Part shown: positions 33,061 through 43,149 of the stretch, in pieces
How the letters are laid out: the number at the start of each line of letters is the position of its first letter
How positions within the stretch are numbered: the stretch's first letter is position 1
Assembly (NCBI GenBank): GCA_914767715.1
Contig: OU612071.1
Coordinates: 9,037,493 to 9,097,492 of the forward strand
Length of the DNA: 60,000 bases
Source of the DNA: Membranipora membranacea
Taxonomy: Eukaryota; Bryozoa; Gymnolaemata; Cheilostomatida; Membraniporidae
Direction: 5' to 3'
The notes under the pieces: generated by a model
What the model was told of the DNA's origin: nothing
The model's input: only the letters and a program-made list of their open reading frames with translations
The model's database searches: none
Translations under genes and position numbers: made by a program

Positions 33061-33834
33061 TCTAAAGTTTTCTCAAGACTCGATGCCAACAGTGGTAATT
33101 GGCAGATGAAGCTTTCAAAAGAATCCCAAGCACTGACTAAATTTATTACTCCTTTTGGAAGATACCTGTGTTGCAGGCTTCCATATGGAATATCGATAGC
33201 TCCTGAAATATTCTCACGTGAAATGCAGAGGATATTGGAGGGCATAGAAGGGATTGTTTGTCAAATGGATGACATCCTAATTCATTCAGAAGATGAAGAG
33301 TCGCAGAAAGCTAAAATAGATAGGCATTCATGCAGATCCAGAAAAGATAAGAGCAATTCAGGAGTTTCCTCCCCCGCAAAAGGTCAAAGATCTCAAAAGA
33401 TTTTTTGGGATGGTGAACTATTTAGGTAAATTCTCTCCGAGTTTAGCAAGTGACTCAGTACAGCTCAGGCAGCTGCTGAAGAAAGAAAATAAAGACAACT
33501 GGACTTGGAATGGCGAGATGGCTCTCGAATATGAGAATATGAAACAAAATTTAGCTTCCGCACCGGTGCTGTCGCCATTCTCCCTTGAAGCAGACACTCT
33601 TTTATCGACAGATGCGTCCTCTTATGGATTGGGGGCTGCCTTATTTCAGAAAACAGAAGAGGGTCTCAAACCGATTGCTTACGCATCGAGAGCTCTCAGT
33701 GAAACAGAACAAAGGTATGCTCAAATTGAAAAGGAGGCGCTGGCAATCTGTTGGGCTGCGGAAAAGTTTTATTACTATTTAGCAGGTAGAAAACTTCAAG
33801 TGGAGACAGACCACAAACAACTTATCAGCATCCT

Positions 33835-35205
33835 ATCTCGCTTCAGGAGATCCTGGATTGACCTGGAGAAATGGAGTCATCAGGTAGGGCTTGACAGCAT
33901 AGCCACTGTCACCTGTCAAAATTATAAAACACATTTTGACTTTTTTGAAGGATTGGTGATGTTGTGTGCTCTTGCAAGAGGTTAATGTCAAGTGGATGGA
34001 TTGCACTTCAAAAGAATTTATTGTCAGTCGTATACATAGTGTAAAATGCAGCGACATCAACAATGACATGCTCATATTCCCATGGCTTTATGCAATGCTA
34101 TTATCTGAACAACAAATTTAAGACTAGCTCACCTAGGAGAAGCCCACTGAATGCTTCATTCACCAGGTCTTCATCACATAGTGTACTATTTTGGAATATT
34201 ATCGAGTCATGGTGGGCCCCGGGGTAGCGTGCGACCACATTCCAGAACAGCCTTCTATGGTCGCATACGGCCATGACGTTCAGAGTGGTGTCTCTAAAAT
34301 ACAAATTCACACTTAATAGAATGTTCCAAATTATAATGTGTTGCATTGTGAACAAAGACTTAGAAGTCATAGTTGAGATACCCAGTTTAGATAACAAGTA
34401 AGCTGTTGGTAAGGTGGGTATCAAGTTGACTCAGCGTCACTCTGCTCAGGATAACTGTTTCAACACTTTGGAGTATCTGCTTTTCAATTATGAAGTTCAA
34501 AGAGGCCACAACCCCTAAAAGTAAGAGAATCTCGATGACATAGCTAACTGTGTTAATGAACGTTTTCTTACTTTGTGTTTTGTCTGTGTAAGTACACATG
34601 GGCCCGGTCGGATGGCAGATTCCCAATCTTGACATGCGTTCCATCAATTAACCCGATAGCTGCTGGGAAACCAGCTATGTCAAATAGTCCCCGTTTGATA
34701 ATCTGCTGCTCTTTCCTATCTGGATTGCAGATGAATTGATCAATCTAGAAATATGATTAGAGCACTTGATATAATAGCAGAAGTTTGAGTGATTGAACTT
34801 TGCCCCTGTTGTGGGATTATGAGCGTGCTAAGACTGATTCGAATTCTTGAGCGTTTTTGATCTTGAAACTCACTATTCTAATGAGAAAGTAATTTAATTG
34901 ACTGTTGAGACACCGTGTGCTTTCCCAGATGATCGGAGGTTGTCACCTGACGCAAGATACGATAAGGCACCCTGCAGCCGTGTGTTTGATGGGATGGCAT
35001 TGTTCGTCGGTACTCTCGGAGAAATATGGGGTAAAAGCATATTATGAAGCTCTCTGTAGTGATCTGGATACAACCTTGTGTGTTGAAAAAACTCAGCAAT
35101 CCTGGCATTGGACTCTGCCATGTGATTCATAATGTTGTTTTGTTGCTCAATCAGTTCCATGTGCTGCTGCATAAAAAGTATTATTGCCTGATCAACACTG
35201 ACCAC
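33835..35205 (-). pseudogene. Harbinger (HARBI1-like) DDE transposase, truncated
   Basis: Exons read on the minus strand with GT-AG borders. An N-terminal exon around 35205-34894 contains SYLASGDNLRSSGKAHGVS, equivalent to the helix-turn-helix preceding the catalytic domain. Next is 34744-34572 with AIGLIDGTHVKI (first catalytic Asp), then 34293-34133 with TTLNVMAVCDHRRLFWNV and PGAHHDSIIF (second Asp). The last, 33912 to about 33835, holds GDSGYAVKPYLMTPF. The intron between the last two splices cleanly to give LLLGDSGY. The domain stops just after the NPGSPEAR segment, before the conserved third acidic residue (the Glu in the ERAFGxLK block), so the enzyme is catalytically incomplete. Confidence 0.85.
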
Positions 35206-35369
35206 ACTGAAAAAGAAAATTATAAAGGTCTCACAATCATCCTCCTCATTACTCGCTGAGGACAGTGTACACTCATAATCCTTTCGTTTCTTAAAAAAGT
35301 TATTTTATTGTGCTTTCAATCCATTGTTGAAGTCATGTATTATAAGAGCAGTGCTGAGCAATAGATTCC

Positions 35370-36484
35370 CATATTTTAATTGCTTACGGTGTTTGGCCTC
35401 GCCTGGTTGTGGGTGTCTGTTCTGTCTGCTCAGGCTGTTGTTCCTGTACTGCCTCTTCTGGCTCTTGTTCTTGTTGTTCTTGTAGTTCCTGTTGTTTTTG
35501 TTCTTGCTCCGGCTGTGGATCAGCTGTCTCCCCAGGCTCTGACTCCACTGCCTTCCTTTTTCGTCTGTTGCAAAAGACATGTGTATATGTACGTTATGTG
35601 TCATAAGATTCAAAAATATACTGGATATGTTATAGAGGATAAATGGCTGTTTTTTTTTGTAGGTTTGAAGAAGTGAGGAGTAAAATATATCCCCTCAAAA
35701 TGGCATGAAGAAGACGCAACTATGATGATCATATTTCCGCTAGGTTGAACTAGTATGATATGCAGCTATCAGTTGTAACATTGCCTATTGATCATTATTG
35801 AAGTTGATGAAATTATTATAAAAGTGTTTGAATACAATTTAACTTATGACATAAAGGTCTTACCCAGTGTCAACTCCACTCAGTCCCAGAATTCCTTCAT
35901 CTGGGACTGCAGCTACAATCAGCTCATGGATAGGCGCCAGGTCAGGTGGTGCCAGCCCACCGCCAGTTCTGTTTAGAAGTCTTCTTCGCTCCACTGCTGC
36001 CAGCTTTGCCTTTGATTTCAAATGTTTCCACTGGTCCTTTGTTTCCACCAGAGTCCTCCGAACATCCGCCCTCACGGATTCAACCTCCTGTAGAACCGCA
36101 GCCCATGCAGACTGTCGCTGCTGGTCTCCATCGATCCCTAAATTCATAACAGGGAGTAACGTATCAATTTATAGAGTCTTGAGTCCATACTAGAATGATC
36201 CATTTGGCTGTGTGTGGAGTTGCCCTTCTCCACTGTCGGAGTGGGGCAACTCAAAACTCAGGCAAGTGGGTCAAACTTGATCTGGTCCATACAGTCTAGT
36301 GAACCAAACACTACGATGAGCTGATCTTAATACCAGAAGTTATATTTTAATGTAATCGATACACAAGATGACCTTTACCTTTGCTGTTGCCAAAAATGGC
36401 ACGGTACCGGCTGCAGACACCCTGTGCCAGTGCTGCCTTCTCCTCCTCGCTCCATTTCTTTGCTCGAGGCTTTTTTAGTGGAGT
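35370..36484 (-). CDS. Harbinger accessory Myb/SANT-like DNA-binding protein
   Basis: Partner protein of Harbinger transposases, which recruits the transposase to the nucleus and element ends (known for the family). Exons: 36379-36484 with KKPRAKKWSEEEKAAL, the first Trp helix of a Myb/SANT-like fold; 35864-36137 with KDQWKHLKSKAKLA, the recognition-helix region, followed by a Gly/Pro-rich linker; and 35564 to about 35373, a Glu/Gln-rich acidic tail ending near a TAA. Splice borders are canonical. The first exon with the start codon was not located upstream of 36484. On the opposite strand these bases give long open frames that are shadows. Confidence 0.75.
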
Positions 36485-36761
36485 CTGTAAAACAACATAC
36501 TAGTGTGATATTGAAGCTTATCACAACACAATATCCCATACCGACTCAACCTAACCTTGTTAAAAGTGCTAAAAATGCTGTTTTTTTTAACAGAAAGGTA
36601 CACCACTTGCAATCAGAATTTTATGTTAGCTCAAAATGCATTCTGCTTCGTATAAAGTTAATGCCACGATTCTATATTTGAGCATTTTTCAACCATGATA
36701 TTAAAGGTATACATCCAACAGTGGCGTATATTAGCACTCACGGCCCACGGATATCCGCGAA

Positions 36762-36845
36762 TGGCTGAATAGCTCAGTGTGTAGAGCGTCTGTCTTATAA
36801 TCAGTGTAAATCAGATTGTTCTGGGTTCGATTCCCATCTAGGTCA
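36762..36845 (+). repeat. tRNA-derived sequence (SINE head or tRNA pseudogene)
   Basis: A good box A (TAGCTCAGTGTGTAGAGC, 36770-36787) and box B (GGTTCGATTCC, 36824-36834), with a loop-like CTTATAA between them that would give a UAU (Ile) anticodon. The stretch between anticodon arm and T arm is about ten bases too long, and the acceptor ends pair poorly, so it is not a functional tRNA. Lies in the Harbinger upstream region. Confidence 0.65.
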
Positions 36846-36996
36846 GTTATTTTCAAATGGGTGCTCTATAACTAGAGCATTTTTACGTAATCTTCTACTG
36901 CTATTGAGTTGTTTTCTGAAAGTACCCAACAGCTCAGTGAGCTATTGAAATACCTCTCTGCTTGCACTATTTTGCTACCGATATGGAAACATTTCC

Positions 36997-37025
36997 GTGG
37001 TGGGAGGGCGCTTAAGCGCCCCTCC
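36997..37025. repeat. GC-rich near-perfect palindrome
   Basis: Arms GTGGGAGG and CCTCCCAC around GCGCTTAAGCGC, with one unpaired base. Set in a locally GC-rich stretch (36990-37065) within AT-rich DNA; a similar GC-rich hairpin island occurs in the hAT-like element at 31020-31110. Confidence 0.8.
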
Positions 37026-37069
37026 CACACCCTCCCCGCCACGCCTACGGCCTGCGCCCGATCATTATG

Positions 37070-38040
37070 CTCATCTCTAAAAAGTCAGTGAGTGAAATTT
37101 TTTTGAATATACGCCCCTGACATCCAATTCAGATGGATTAAAAGTGGAGAACATCATCCTAGATCTCATTAGCAACTCGATGGATTCATGGTCTGATCAA
37201 GGAGTTGTCTCTAACCCCTTGTCTGATGGGTTTCTTGATGGTCTATTAATGGTTATTGACTGCATTTTGATCATCCAATGAGACCACCAATAGGTTGGAA
37301 TCCCTTAAAAATATTCTACACTACACAACTGCTAATGATTGCCCAATGAGGTGGTAAAAGAGAGTTAGGAATTCCTAAAGCCACTGAACCATGAACTGTA
37401 ATAGAATCAATAAGTGGGTAAGTGGTAGCGATGAACTAAAGGTTTAGTTCATATCATTAGTGGTAGGTGGTCTTGCATAGCAGAAGCTACAGTTTCATGT
37501 GTAGTATTCGGGTATTGTATGAAGTGAAAACCTCTTCACCTGTCTGTCTGTACCTACATGCAACCAATGAAGAGGGAGTTCATTGATGCAACTAAGTAAC
37601 ATCAATGATGCATTGTTTACACACACTCACTGCAACAACTTGGCTGGTGGAGGCCACTTGCTGTGACATTGGAAAAGACATCTTGTGCTTTCTGTGTCTA
37701 GCTGGTGCAGAATGCAGACAACACAAAAACACCCGGATTTTAAGCAATGGCTGAATTTGGGTGGTTCCTAAGGGGTAGACAATTATATCTTTGTCTGTGT
37801 ATGTGCTTACAGGGCTGTAATATCAGCAAATAATCATGAATACATGTGTATCATCTTCTATTATATGAAGAACTGTATTGCTTTGTATTCAACTTGCATA
37901 ATACTGTACAGAGTTGGGTAGAAAAATAATATTTTATTGATAATACTCTTGTGATTATAATGGAATCATGTGAACATATCTGTTGGAGTAATTATCCCAC
38001 GTGTCTGGACCATGTGTGTAGAAGTAAGTGTTTCTTTTCT
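37070..38040. other. No gene recognised (Harbinger flank)
   Basis: AT-rich DNA within the nested Harbinger region, between the tRNA-like sequence and the candidate terminal repeat. Could be 5' non-coding sequence of the transposon or a further insertion; nothing recognisable apart from the palindrome at 37431. Confidence 0.4.
37431..37452. repeat. 22-bp palindrome sharing the ATGAACTAAA arm
   Basis: ATGAACTAAA, GG, TTTAGTTCAT. Same decamer arms as the 30-bp palindrome at 6581-6610, 31 kb away. Confidence 0.8.
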
Positions 38041-38252
38041 ACCTTCATCTGCAAAAGAACAATAACAAGCGACAGAATTGGTTTTAAGAGCCCCTCTCAG
38101 TAGGTCTTAATTTGTGCGACTGAGTCACAAAAATTGGTCGTCAATCACTGTCGTCCGTTATAATTGAGACAGTCATTACGGTTAGCAACACCTCAACGAG
38201 TGACAAACCCCTAGCGACCGTCGTTATGAGCTAATTGAAACCGGTCCCTGGT

Positions 38253-39360
38253 CTAACTACAGAAAGTAGAGAGCTAGTTAAAACATGTGCTACATGTTTG
38301 AAACATCGATTTCAACCAAGAGAGCCTCTGGTATCCGTGCCTTTTCCTGAACGCCCGTGGTGGCAGATCGGAATGGATCTTTGTACAGTGGAGGGGTAAT
38401 GATTATCTTGTTATCATAGACTATTTCAGTCGATATCTGATTGCAGAGAAGCTTTCTGACACGACTGCAGAAACAGTGTGCCGCACAGTAAAGAAGGTGT
38501 TCTCGCTGTTTGGAATTCCTAATTCTGTCATCAGTGATAACGGTCCTCAGTTTGTGTCTGAGAGATTTAAGCAACTCATGGACCAATGGAATATCTTACA
38601 CTGTACCAGTTCTCCTAAATATTCTCAATCAAATGGTGAAGCAGAGAGAGGGGTACAAACCTTCAAGAAGCTGATCAAGAAGAATGAGAATATAGATCAA
38701 GCCCTTCTATGTTACAGAGATGCTCCATTACAGAATGGGTACTCTCCTGCCCAGCTGCTGATGGGACGAGGTTTAAACAGTATGGGTATTCTGGCTGAGA
38801 AACAGGTAAACCTGAAAGGACTCAAAGATTTTGAAGCCAGGTATCGAAACAAGCAGTCGGATCAGTACAACCGGAGACATAGAGTGAAGATCAGGACAGA
38901 GGTTCAGGTTGGAGATAGAGTCACACTAAATGATCCAGGAGCTAAACCATGTTCGTCTACAGTAGTAGCCGTCTCAGGAAGAGAAGTGGCTCTTCAGAAG
39001 GAGAACGGTCAAATTCTTAGACGGAACAGACGTCAGATCTAGCCAGATATACAACATACAGCACAGCAATCAACAGAGAGCACAGAGTCTGAGGTACCCC
39101 ACCAGAAAGTGTTACCTCCTGTGTTGCCTGATGTACCCCATCAGGTTCTGTCATATGCAACTCCAGTAGTTAAACAGGAAGCTCTGTGTCCACAGCCCAA
39201 CAGGAGTACAGGAACCTCGTTCTGTGAGGCAGTACCAGTACCTTCAACGAATAGGACAGAAGTCAGGCAATCTCTAGATAGGACGCAGGCCCAACCAGAG
39301 ACAACGAGAACCACGAGATCGGGTAGATCTGTAAAACCTGTAAAAAGAATGAACCTGTAA
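38253..39360 (+). pseudogene. pol: gypsy integrase and pol C-terminus
   Basis: Resumes with the second pair of the HHCC zinc finger (TCATCLKH near 38282-38308). The DDE core follows: WQIGMDL (first Asp), a frame change near 38393, IDYFSRY, then GIPNSVISDNGPQF (second Asp, near 38515-38555) and SNGEAERGVQTFK (catalytic Glu, near 38630-38670). The C-terminal segment GDRVTLNDPG leads to LRRNRRQI and an in-frame TAG at 39040-39042. After the TAG the same frame continues as a Pro/Thr-rich tail to 39360, ending RSGRSVKPVKRMNL. That is the usual end of such pol proteins, so the TAG is probably a mutation. Confidence 0.9.
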
Positions 39361-39465
39361 CTATTACACTAGGCACTATGTACCGTGTTTCGGGTTTTGT
39401 TCATAGTTTTTAGCCATGTTTTCACGTATTTGACCATATTATTGTGGTTTTATTCTATTTCTAGG

Positions 39466-40093
39466 ATGGTTGTGTAAAACTTATCCTCATGGGTAATAGT
39501 GTGGTCAGAGGTATGGCACCTGTCGGGTTCGACAGGACGGAATGTTACCCGGGTGCAAATTGGGATCAACTTCTATCCATTATATCACAATCCTTCCGAA
39601 CTATATATGCTAACTCTATAATATTTCTATCGACTGGGCCAGTAGAACTAACGGTTAAAGATAAAAAGTCTAGAGAAGTTTACGTACAGAGAACGAGTTC
39701 AAGGCCATTGAGCTAAGAAAAAGCACTTTGAAGAAACGGGGAGTTTATGTAGTTTTATGCTCCACGCTCCCCATGGATTTTGGACTGTATAATCACCACA
39801 GCAAGGTGGTTGAGCCTGTGTATGAAGAGTTCTATGAAGAGATGACGGCGCATCTCGTAGAGAGTATTGTCATTTTGAATCATCAAATAGCCTTGATGAA
39901 TGACCGCTCTGATTATGCTACTCCATTTTTTCACACACACCTTTTGAAAAGGATGCATGGGAAGTGGAAATTTAGATTCTGGTACCTCAGAGATGGACTC
40001 CATCCTGATGAGGGCACTCAGAGAATCCAGGAGTGGGAGCTTACTGCGAAAGCGTCAGCAACCATAGCTAGACTTGCTTATGCAATAATCTAG
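39466..40093 (+). pseudogene. Extra ORF downstream of pol: SGNH/GDSL-hydrolase-like (frameshifted)
   Basis: Occupies the env position. Block I: a hydrophobic strand then MGNSVVRGM (39489 on), matching the GDSxxRG nucleophile-Ser block with Asn for Asp. Block III-like: IIFLSTGPVELT near 39640-39655. A long helix leads to a RGVYVVLCSTLP strand (39740-39775). Block V: LRDGLHPDEGT near 39985-40020, with the D-x-x-H pair. The order and spacing fit a small SGNH esterase fold of about 200 residues. A one-base indel between about 39680 and 39695 splits it (frames 39489-39716 and 39728-40093). It begins right after ttttattctatttctag (39447-39465), a good splice acceptor, so expression from a spliced subgenomic RNA is plausible. 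Assignment is by motif only. Confidence 0.6.
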
Positions 40094-40364
40094 ATATCCC
40101 ATACACTAATATTTTGGTATCTGACCTTTCTTCACTTGTTATTTTGTCTTGTCTAGCACCTGTCATGTTTATCTTCCTTATAAAAGTGGCTCTTGGCAAT
40201 TTTTTTAAGAAAATTTTTTGGTTATATTTGCAGAATTGAGTTCGATGTGACACATCGAATATCGGATAAATGGACTGATGTGAATCATCAGCAAAATAAA
40301 AAAAAAAAATCGGATGCAGGTGCATCAGTTATATAAGATTATGGTTATAATCTTGAGAGTGAGA

Positions 40365-40633
40365 TGTTATAGATAGTGAAAGTGGACTCACTAAATAATA
40401 GTCTGAGAACAATAACAGTAGAGTCGAGATAGACTCGTATACAAATCTACAGAGGAGGATCGACCTAGGAGCACGGAAGGAGAGAAGGAGACTATGAATG
40501 GTGACCGAGTGAAGGAGAATCAAGAATAACCTAGCTAGAGATATCCGTACTATTGTAGACTGAAGACTGTCCATCCTTATGTCCATCGAGCACCTCTCTA
40601 AAGACCAACCACTGGTGAGTCCATCCTACAATA
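40365..40633 (+). repeat. 3' LTR of the gypsy element
   Basis: Starts TGTTATAG after the purine tract and ends CCTACAATA, where the final CA has become TA. Followed by the duplicated ATTAG. Matches the 5' LTR throughout. Confidence 0.93.
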
Positions 40634-40639
40634 ATTAGT

Positions 40640-41490
40640 GGGTCAATCAGAATCAGAACCTTTGTTGTATTCTAGTTTTAGTTGTCAGTATTTGGATTTC
40701 AGGCATCTTGTGTCCCTTGCCAGGGGGAGCCCATTCTTCTGTTACTTACATAAATGCAATATTACTGTTTTTCTCCATATTATGGTTTTGTGTGCTTTTT
40801 ATGTTTATGCTTCATTCTAATTAGCAAAAGAGATTCTGCTGAAGTGCAGAAATGATTCAACTTGACATTACAGACTGTACCGACCTTTATTAACAAGGGT
40901 AGAAAAAAAAGGAAATGTAGATCCACCTTGAAATAGTCAGCCAACTTCATCTGCACAACCTGCTGCTTGGATCTCAACAGAAACAGACAATCTCACTTTT
41001 CACAACCTGTTAAAACAATACCTACTATTATAGATTCCTCGTTCCTTGATGGGAGTCATGTAAAGCAAATATATAGAGTGAGAGTCATGTTGATTCACAA
41101 TAAAGACATCGTGGTCCTCTCTTCTGTGTAGTTGACACAATTTAAAATTATGGGTACAAACACCCTTGATGCTAGTTAAGGTTCAATCTGGACCTTAAAG
41201 AAAATTACAAGTCACAAGACTCAACAACTAGATTCCAACCTCCAACCTTCTTGGCCTAATGGCTAAGATCAAAGTGCCACTGCTTATGGGCGATTAGTGC
41301 CTGTTTTTTGTTTCTGTAAGCTTGCTTCACACCCACGATTGGGAGGTCCTCTATGGCCTCACCTCTAGGATTAATTCTAGTCTTCTAAGATGTATCACAC
41401 TCTCAGTATGAGGAATTCCCGGAACGCATAGATTATTATAAACTCCAAGCAATTAAATTTTGCCGCAGCAAAATGTCAATAAAAATGGTT
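40640..41490. other. No gene recognised
   Basis: AT-rich sequence between the gypsy element and the next repeats. No frame or motif stands out. Confidence 0.4.
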
Positions 41491-41491
41491 A

Positions 41492-41730
41492 AGAGGCAAT
41501 TGGGTTAAAGTCCGTAATTGTTTTTTTGTCAAAAAATGATAATGAAGGAACTAAAATTTTGATCAAAATTTTTAATTCTGTTTTTTTCTGATTCATGATG
41601 ATACCTAGCGAGTAAAGAGTTGGGATTCCCAAGGTAGCCCTGATAATAGATTATTCAATGTGGTTCACTCTACGCCAATGTTAGCACGGACTTTTACCGA
41701 AATGCCTTTTAATTTGCATTTCGCATTTTG
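41492..41730. repeat. Short inverted-repeat element, copy 1 of a family also at 49197-49403
   Basis: GGTTAAGAGGCAATTGGGTTAAAGTCC at 41492 faces GGACTTTTACCGAAATGCC near 41686. The motif GGACTTTAACCCAATTGCC in one or other orientation recurs near 49203, 49245 and 49373. Probably a MITE family. Confidence 0.6.
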
Positions 41731-42684
41731 CATTTCGGTCCCTTGGACGTTAACCAAAATGCTCTTTAAAATGATTGACCGTAATTAAACCTCACTGTTG
41801 GGCTGACATAACGAATCTTAATTCAGAGGCGCCAAGGCTGTGGCAATTGATTAATAACAAAGTCACTACCTAGCGAATCCGCCCCATTTTCCCACCATTT
41901 TCCCGTTATCCCACTCTGCTGTTTTCCCACCTGGACATTTTCCCACCGAGCCATTATCCCACCTGGTTGATTTCCCACAGTGCCATTTTCCCACCTGGAT
42001 GTTTTCCCAACAATCTAGGTTCCCACCTGGACGTTTTCCCACCAATCCATTTTTCCACCTAGATATTTTCTCAACAACCCTTTTTCCCACTAGACCGTTC
42101 TCCCACCAAACAATTTTCCCAACAGGACAATTTCCCACCAAACAATTTTACCAACAGGACAATTTACCACAGTGCTGTTTTCCCACCACGAAAATTTTTC
42201 ACCGCACAATTTTCCTTTTTTCAGGCTAAGCCGTTCACATTGCACAAATTTGTTATCAATGTTCACATCCAGCCAACGCAGGAGAAAGTAGCTTTGGAAA
42301 TGGAGATGTGACTTTATCAGTAGCAGGTTGCTTTTGATATGAGTTTTATATTGCACAAGTTAGTCCAAGTGGTTGATTTCATCAAAATTGCCTCCTTGTT
42401 ATAAACTACTTTTTGTGACAAACAAATCAATGGTGCCTTTTGCCAATTCTCAAAAGAGCCATTTGAGCCATTTAATCATCGCCCGAGCTGAAGAGATTAT
42501 CATATTAACGGTTGTTGGCCATATCAATCTACAAAATTAAGCTCTCATCATATGTTATCCGGCACATGGCTTTTGGTAAAGATTGTTTTACTGGTCTACA
42601 AGCTCAATCAACCACCGAACAATTTTTAAAAAATTCTCATTCTATGTATATTCACACACATGATCCTTTCCGCGCGAAAACAAC

Positions 42685-42720
42685 CCCGGGACACTTTACA
42701 ATATTGTAAACTGTCCCGGG
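42685..42720. repeat. 36-bp near-perfect palindrome
   Basis: CCCGGGACACTTTACAAT followed by its reverse complement with one mismatch. It contains the TATTGTAAACTGTCC core that is then tandemly repeated at 42744-42823. Confidence 0.9.
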
Positions 42721-42743
42721 GACACTTAACAATAAAAACAGGC

Positions 42744-42823
42744 CTATTGTAAACTGTCCCCCTCTATTGTAAACTGTCCCCCCCTATTGTAAACTGTCCC
42801 CCCTTATTGTAAACTGTCCCCCT
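42744..42823. repeat. Minisatellite, four 20-bp units
   Basis: Unit CTATTGTAAACTGTCCCCC with exact 20-bp spacing, four copies and a decayed fifth (ATTTGTGACTGTCC). Nearly identical units indicate recent expansion. Confidence 0.92.
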
Positions 42824-43149
42824 ATTTGTGACTGTCCATATCAAGGGCCCAGCTGTTTATCACCATTCTAAATGGGTCAGATCATCTAACTGGAGCATAC
42901 CATGATGTTCTGGCTGCCACTATGATGGCCAAAGTAGTACCATGGGGATGGTGGTGGTATCTCATTGACATTATGAATGAGTGTATAAAGCCTCTTTTTC
43001 AAATGGTACTTTGTAGATATATTTTTCGCAAACACTAGTTGTTATTTGAAGCTCCTATGATTTAGAGATGTCTGGTTTGCAAAGAAAGGTGCACTAAGCC
43101 AACAGTGGATAGATGTGTAGTTGCCACATCACAGAACACACATACTTTC

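Larger units (their letters stand above)
31915..33834 (+). pseudogene. pol: gypsy pol: protease, reverse transcriptase and start of RNase H (interrupted)
   Basis: Protease: KVDSGAAVSAIP near 32001-32035 carries the aspartic DSG motif. The RT linker starts near 32310, and LGVIKRVEGPTEW precedes the solo LTR at 32482. RT resumes at 32919: VVPKKNNKIRLCVDF, RLDANSGNWQ (first Asp), FGRYLCCRLPYG, and QMDDILIHS (active-site DD; Met-Asp-Asp form) near 33265-33290. Breaks: a 14-base G run at 33047-33060 shifts the frame by one. Near 33320 roughly 35 codons between the active-site block and the GIHADPEKI-type segment are missing, with a frame change. RNase H (STDASSYGLGAALFQ near 33608; EKEALAICWA; TDHKQLI) stops at about 33834, where the Harbinger sequence begins. 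Confidence 0.9.
33835..38252 (-). mobile_element. PIF/Harbinger DNA transposon, 3' end truncated
   Basis: Carries both Harbinger genes on the minus strand: a Myb/SANT-like protein (36484-35370) and a DDE transposase (35205-33835). The right edge, read on the minus strand from about 38252, starts GACCAGGGACCGGTTTCAA, a plausible terminal repeat next to TAA (Harbinger duplicates 3-bp TWA targets). The left edge at about 33834/33835 has no matching terminus. There the transposase exon passes straight into gypsy RNase H sequence, and pol sequence expected between RNase H and the integrase zinc finger is missing too. So a deletion across the junction, or an assembly join, removed the ends of both. 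Confidence 0.75.
29492..40633 (+). mobile_element. Ty3/gypsy LTR retrotransposon with nested insertions
   Basis: A pair of 268/269-bp direct terminal repeats (29492-29759, 40365-40633) is flanked by the 5-bp duplication ATTAG (29487-29491 and 40634-40638). Order inside: a primer-binding-like GGTGTCAGAATAAC right after the 5' LTR, gag, protease, reverse transcriptase, RNase H, integrase (classical gypsy order), a Pro/Thr-rich pol tail, an extra ORF, then the purine tract GAGAGTGAGA against the 3' LTR. By eye the LTRs differ by six substitutions and one 1-base indel (about 2%), so the insertion is not ancient. It nevertheless holds three younger insertions (30957-31914, 32482-32914, 33835-38252). 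Without them the element is about 5.3 kb, and part of pol is also lost. Defective. Confidence 0.93.

Noticed and set aside
35380-35676. Plus-strand Val/Leu- and Cys/Ser-rich frames
   Set aside because: Antisense of the Glu/Gln-rich tail of the Harbinger Myb-like protein (CAG/GAA repeats read backwards).
36762-36845. Functional tRNA-Ile(UAU)
   Set aside because: Spacing between anticodon and T arms is too long and the acceptor stem does not pair, so it is treated as tRNA-derived.
41866-42229. Long frames on both strands with repeated VGKWSG-like or FPTxxFPT units
   Set aside because: By-product of the TTTTCCCACC array in the TIR, mirrored at 46853-47313; no start, splice or domain evidence.
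42744-42823. CRISPR-like array
   Set aside because: Units are contiguous 20-bp tandem copies with no spacers, in an intron-bearing animal genome.
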